Assembly: GCF_000275845.1 (NCBI RefSeq)
Contig: NW_006766910.1
Coordinates: 293,507 to 308,474 of the forward strand
Direction of reading: 5' to 3'
DNA: 14,968 bases
DNA from: Dichomitus squalens LYAD-421 SS1
Taxonomy: Eukaryota > Basidiomycota > Agaricomycetes > Polyporales > Polyporaceae
Positions 10,582 to 14,968 of the stretch are shown piece after piece. A program made the translations under genes and the position numbers. Below the pieces are notes generated by a model. The model searched no databases and was not told where the DNA came from. It saw only the letters and a list, made by a program, of their open reading frames with translations. The first letter of the stretch is position 1. Every line of letters starts with the position of its first letter.

Positions 10582-12853
10582 ATGTCTTCCTCTGTGCTTT
10601 CACCAGTCCAAGAGCGGTTGAATATCTCCCTCGATAGCTCCCTGGGGGCTATACTGATCGGAACATTCATTGGGATACTGTGAGCCAACCGTCCAACATA
10701 TACGACATGAACTGATCGTCACTTGCCGTCAGGATGTATGGAGTTACTTTGCACCAAGTATACCTCTATGCCACCATCTACTCGTCTGATCCTGTGAGAC
10801 TCAAACTCGCGGTACGCACCCCCTTGACATGTAGCCTAATTCCTGTTATGTTGAGAATCGTTCTTCTTGCAGGTCTATGCCACAATGTGAGACATGCTTG
10901 CTTGATGCCTATCAATTGCCCTAATATGTCGTTATAAGCCTCCTGGAGACGGTACACATGGGTTTCTGCTGTCACACGTGGTGAGCTGATGCCACATATG
11001 TGCTATTTTCTATATCCTGATAATCCGCTACACCAGCTACTTCTACCTAGTCACGAATTACTTCAATCCTGGAGCCCTCGGTTCTACTCCACTGTGAGTG
11101 TTAAAGAATTTCGGAGAATGATTATCACCAACCCCATCTATCTCTGTTCTCTATCTCTACTTCAAGTTCTCTCCAGGTGAATACACTTGCTTCCGATAGC
11201 GAGCGAACAGTGTTCATTCTGAAATTCAAATTCTCAGCTTCTTTCCGTCCCCACTGTACGCACTACATTTTTGGCAGCGTTTGACATGACATACTCCCTC
11301 GTGATTTCTCTAGAGCTTGGTCATTGTCACATCTCAAGCGTGAGTGTCGACACCCCCACACTAGGAATTCATCAATATCTATTAGAACTCATGTGTCTGC
11401 GGCAGGTTTTTCGCTCGCCGAGCGTATGTTTGTGAGCGGCGAGGGCGATTCTCGAATTTCTACATGTTCTAATTCATTGTTTTCCTGCAGTTGCCAAAAG
11501 GCTATACTACAAGGTGTTAGTCATTGTTGCGGTACGTGAACACATGTATTGTATCGAGGTGCACCTATTGTACTCAGTGAAGCCACATCTTGGTAGGTTG
11601 TGCTGATGCTTCTCGAGCTCGGTAAGAGATCAATATTGACCTTCAGTTTCTGTTATATTGATCACTGATGAGGATGTTCGTATAATGTATAGGATTCGGA
11701 GTCGGTAAGACAGGACTTTCTTCAGCAATTATGGTGTGAATGTGACTCCTTGACGCCACACAAGCGTCCGCCGTCATGCAGTATGCTTGTCCAATCCCTT
11801 AGTCCGATATTCTGCTGATCTTTTCGTGCTCTCAAGGATTCGTACAGTCAAGTCAGATACTGCTGGAGAGTCGTCCCTGATAGTGAATCTTCAGCATTGG
11901 CGACGCTTTTCCCTGTTCTCACACTGCCCAATGATAGTGGATGTCCGCCTGCGTTTCGAGTCTCGCTGCATGTGCGGACGTCATATTGAGCACTGTCTTG
12001 ATTATTGCTCTACGTCAGAGTCGGGGGGGCCGCAAGCGGTGAGGTTCCAATTTTGCTAGGCCCGTTCGCTGTCTAACCTACATCTTCAGAACGGATTCAA
12101 TCTTGGACGTACTGGCCCTGTATACTGTTGCCACAGGTCGTTTACTATCCTTCGGATTTGCGCTTCACGACTCACCAGTCTGCCATCACCATTCAGGGCT
12201 GATCACAAGGTGAACCTTGCAGGAGGCTCCTCATGGGTTACTCACAACTGACTTTGCTCGTACGACTAGCATGACCATGGTCTCCTTGTTCCTCATCGTG
12301 CGTCCATCTCTGTTTACTACCCGTGTGCAACACCCAGCCCTCATCTTTCACAAAGATTGTAATACGCCGATCAGCATACGGAGCTTATGTCGCGGTTTCC
12401 ATCATAGGCACCAAATGTACGTATCTCGTCATATCACCTGACGACATGCAGCTCATATTGCCCTAGTTTACGCCATTTCGCTTCTCACTGCGTGCGCATG
12501 CTTTGAAGCAGGGTGCTGACCATTCGTGAAAATTGAGATTGACCGATGTTCTATTATACATTCAGGTTGAACAGCAGGCAATCGCTACGTGACCGTGCCA
12601 GAGGTCATCTTGAGGGGACAGAAATCTTCGGCACTGAAATGGGCAGTCGCAGCCGTGCGAACGCGCCCGTCTCCCTTGAATTACGTATGGACTCGAATGG
12701 CAACGGTGAGTCGGTAGCTCGTCTCATAAGCATATACGAATGAATCACGGACTGACGAGCGTATCAGGAGATACCGTGTCCTTGGAAACAGGAGCGCACA
12801 AACACGGCGTGGGTCCTCGACGTGGACACGAAGATGCTCTGCTGGAGTCTTGA
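10582..12853 (+). CDS. DUF6534-type seven-helix membrane protein (about 336 aa, 22 exons)
   Basis: Exons: 10582-10679, 10733-10811, 10873-10886, 10939-10980, 11037-11093, 11167-11176, 11238-11255, 11314-11339, 11406-11431, 11491-11531, 11597-11621, 11693-11704, 11765-11780, 11837-11882, 11938-12038, 12090-12136, 12197-12209, 12270-12297, 12356-12416, 12467-12491, 12566-12705, 12768-12853 (1011 nt, no stop until the end). All introns are GT-AG, 50-74 bp. The assembled protein reads like the basidiomycete DUF6534 family: LGAILIGTFIGILMYGVT, LLETVHMGFCCH, YLVTNYFNPGAL, QAFFARRAY, LELGFGVASAVM, WMSACVSSLAACADVI, IALRQSRGGRKRTDSI, ATGLITSMTMVSLFLI, KFYAISLLTALNSRQSLR. About seven hydrophobic helices lie at residues 21-45, 57-80, 97-115, 130-155, 171-195, 207-235 and 242-262, followed by a polar tail. 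The function of the family is unknown. The last intron is optional; without it the protein ends at 12743 (320 aa). Exons under 20 nt rest on family likeness. Confidence 0.8.
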
Positions 12854-13404
12854 GATGCGAGTCGATGTTGTGCATCGTCGCTGAATCTTGCGGCTGCTGG
12901 AGGAATGATTGCAGACGCTCAGTTACATCCTCTGCTGAGAGAAGCGAGACATCTGCTCGGGACGCAGTAGCGCGGCGATCCCGTTATCTAGGATTGTTCA
13001 GAGCTCATTTGATTAATCAATGTAAGAGCATCAAGGTGGTCAGCGAACGGGCAGTGGACTGATGGTTGGGAAGGGCTTAGATCTAGACAGTCAGGGAGCG
13101 ACAGTAATCGCTACTTCGACTAGGTGGCAACTACTGAATTAGAAGCCAAGGGGAGCAAGTCGTACGTGCGGAAGCGGCGACAATGGAGTACCCCGTCAAC
13201 GTGTCATATGTGAAGCTCGAGCAACGAGCGTGTAAGCAGAATTCAAGGGCAGAATGGCGAATGGCTCCGTAAATGGTTCTGTCGCACTCCGGAGCTCAAC
13301 TCAATGGGAAGAGGGCTTTCCCGGCAATGTCTAGGAACCTCTCATGATCCTCAACGTTCTCGGCGAGAGCCAGCTCCCCGCCTGTGGGCGAAGGGTCTTT
13401 GTCG
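12854..13404. other. Intergenic, no gene recognised
   Basis: The stretch lies between the end of the DUF6534 gene and the truncated third kinase copy. I looked here on the minus strand for the missing C-lobe motifs of that kinase (HRD loop, DWD, WQF) and found none, so its catalytic half is absent rather than displaced. Open frames are short and without motifs. Confidence 0.5.
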
Positions 13405-14521
13405 GAGGGTAGGTGTATTCAGAACGCCGCCTTTCGGGGAGACGCCTCCCTGCCGTATGCCCTCGGTTTTCATCCGCCAGACGTCTCTGAGAAAAACGAA
13501 TCGGTCTGCGCCTTCCTGCCCAGGGGACGAAGAGATGGGATCATATTCGAAGGCAATGTAGCTACGCGTGCCACGACTGACGCGTACCGAGACAAAGGGT
13601 GGTTGGCACGTAAGAAAGTAACGTTTCCCGTTCCCGTCGGGCACCTCGCCTTGGTACAGAGGGTACAGAGGATGTTCGGTCACGTTTCTCTCTGAACGCG
13701 CCGCAAACGTGGCCAAGTGTGGACGACTCACCGGGCTCTTCGTCCCCGAGCAAGCGAGTTCTCTCATCAACGTCGCTGCCGTGACCGGTGGCGGTGGTAG
13801 TCATCCGTCTCCAACGAGCATACTGTGAGCTCAGCCGAACAGCAGTAGGGTCCGCCCCGAGCATTTCAGGGACATAGCGATGGGCGAGGGATGTACACCA
13901 CAGGATGTCGCGTAGTCGACGGCCTCAGACATCACAACCCAGGAGCGATCCCAGCGAAGTATGCGAAACGTGCGGCCCGTGACGGCGATCATGACGAGGA
14001 AGAGACGCTGCTGGACGTCGAAGAGGACTGCGGCATACCTCAAGTACTGGCTGAGCATCTCCTTCCGCTTCTCCTCGTCGTCCTCCATGTGCCTATTCCT
14101 ATCGCAACAGAACTCGTCGTCGACACCGCACTGCCTGAAGACGATCGGGACTTCTTGCGCGGTCCATGGAGCCCGGCTGCTTGACAATTCAACATCGTGG
14201 TCGAATAGAGCAGCATCGAGCGTGTCACCATCTCCGTCGATGACACAGAAGTCAGGGCGTGCGGAACAGCATGCAGCCATACATCCCGGCGCGAGCCGAT
14301 GCTGGTCGATTGCCTCTAACTACCTCGACCGTTAGATGCTTCGTCACCATTAAGACAACAGTATTAGCACCCACTAAAGCCATACAGACTTCGAGGTTGG
14401 TCATCTCACTCGCACCTTGCAGCTCACCGAAGGGGTTTGTAGTCAGCTCGTGTTGTGGAATTAGGGTATGGTTAGAAAAAGAATCGTTTTCGAACAGAGA
14501 GTTATGAACAGGCGCCCCGAA
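13405..14521 (-). pseudogene. Truncated, frameshifted FunK1 kinase remnant (copy C)
   Basis: The order matches copies A and B. An exon-1 remnant (14521-14375) ends NPFGELQGASEMTNLEVC plus three residues, and from NPF to the intron it has 21 codons as in A and B. A 55 bp phase-0 intron (14374-14320, with CTAAC near its 3' end) follows at the same place. Exon 2 opens LEAIDQHRLAPGCMAACC and runs to RTFRILRWDRSWVV and VDY. There the frame breaks: compared with A and B, a net 22 nt are missing between VDY and DILW (junction 13911-13910). The other frame continues LGADPTAVRL. A second frame change follows, explained by a 40 bp GTGAGT-TTCAG intron (13731-13692) or by another indel, then YPLYQGEVPDGNG, RGTRSYIAF and FLRDVWR. 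Likeness stops at LNTPTL (about 13405). There is no start codon (TGA at 14524-14522), the beta-3 lysine is Arg, and the whole catalytic lobe is missing. Confidence 0.85.
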
Positions 14522-14532
14522 TCAGGCCGTTT

Positions 14533-14894
14533 CTAACCGGGATTAATAACTGTTATTAACTCTTGTGTTATTAACTGTTAAGAAGATTTTCTAACGCCGC
14601 CGAGGTTTATTAACAGTCGTATTGAATCGATGATCACCACGCGTCCTATCATCTTGCCTGGCTCGCAATCTGCTACCCTATCCTCATTGTAATCCTTGTC
14701 TCCATCATCTGGGTCGCACAAAAGCATGCGCAAGGCTTAGGCACGGAGATTAACCTCGCCATCTACCTTGAACTCGGTATCTTACGCCTACAGCCTCCGA
14801 CCGGACTTTTGAACAATATATAACCGGGCTGATAGACCCCTGGGCTTTTGAACCGTTAATTAACATGTTAATAACCTGTTAATAAACACCGGGT
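14533..14894. repeat. AT-rich cluster of palindromic GTTAATAAC/GTTATTAAC motifs
   Basis: Two AT-rich patches (about 14533-14617 and 14817-14894) hold at least six variants of GTTATTAAC or its reverse complement GTTAATAAC, including the perfect palindromes GTTAATTAAC and TTAACATGTTAA. Both patches also contain AACCGGG or its near-inverse CCGGGTT. The right patch read in reverse (GAACCCGGTGTTTATTAAC) resembles the left patch (TAACCGGGATTAATAAC), an imperfect inverted arrangement around about 200 bp of ordinary composition. This fits a short non-coding transposon or a subterminal repeat region, but no transposase or target-site duplication is visible. Confidence 0.5.
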
Positions 14895-14968
14895 TCATTA
14901 TTCCGACTTTCAAACTTTACCCTATGTGGAATATGGGAAAACCGAGAACCGTCAAGGATCGGGAGGAC

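Noticed and set aside
10278..10688. 136-codon minus-strand open frame
   Set aside because: It is antisense to the first DUF6534 exon and its upstream region and has no recognisable motif, whereas the plus strand gives a spliceable family-like protein.

Overview
The window looks like nuclear DNA of a mushroom-forming basidiomycete (Agaricomycetes). Protein-coding stretches are broken by short 49-83 bp GT-AG introns, the FunK1 fungal kinase family is present in several copies, and a DUF6534-type seven-helix membrane protein is encoded. I see no prokaryotic gene organisation, rRNA, CRISPR array or convincing tRNA. All family names come from motif recognition by eye, without a database search.

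Layout. Two intact FunK1 kinase genes lie in tandem on the minus strand: gene A (612-3227, 815 aa) and gene B (5172-7731, 801 aa). They share a four-exon structure with identical intron positions and phases, so they are diverged tandem duplicates. A third, broken FunK1 copy (13405-14521, minus) has the same first intron. It has lost its start and its whole catalytic half and carries a frameshifting deletion. Between the kinases lie an Nse3/MAGE-domain gene (8340-9767, minus) and, divergent from it, an exceptionally intron-dense DUF6534 membrane-protein gene (10582-12853, plus). The Nse3 reading frame is well preserved but is broken by one in-frame TAG and one 1-nt frame change.

The right edge (about 14530-14900) is AT-rich. 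It holds a cluster of palindromic GTTAATAAC/GTTATTAAC motifs that starts just upstream of the broken kinase's first exon, as would fit a mobile-element end.

No functional pathway joins these genes. The kinases are a local family expansion, Nse3 belongs to the SMC5/6 complex, and the DUF6534 protein is of unknown function. The remaining stretches (1-611, 3228-5171, 7732-8339, 9768-10581, 12854-13404) hold nothing I can support as a gene.
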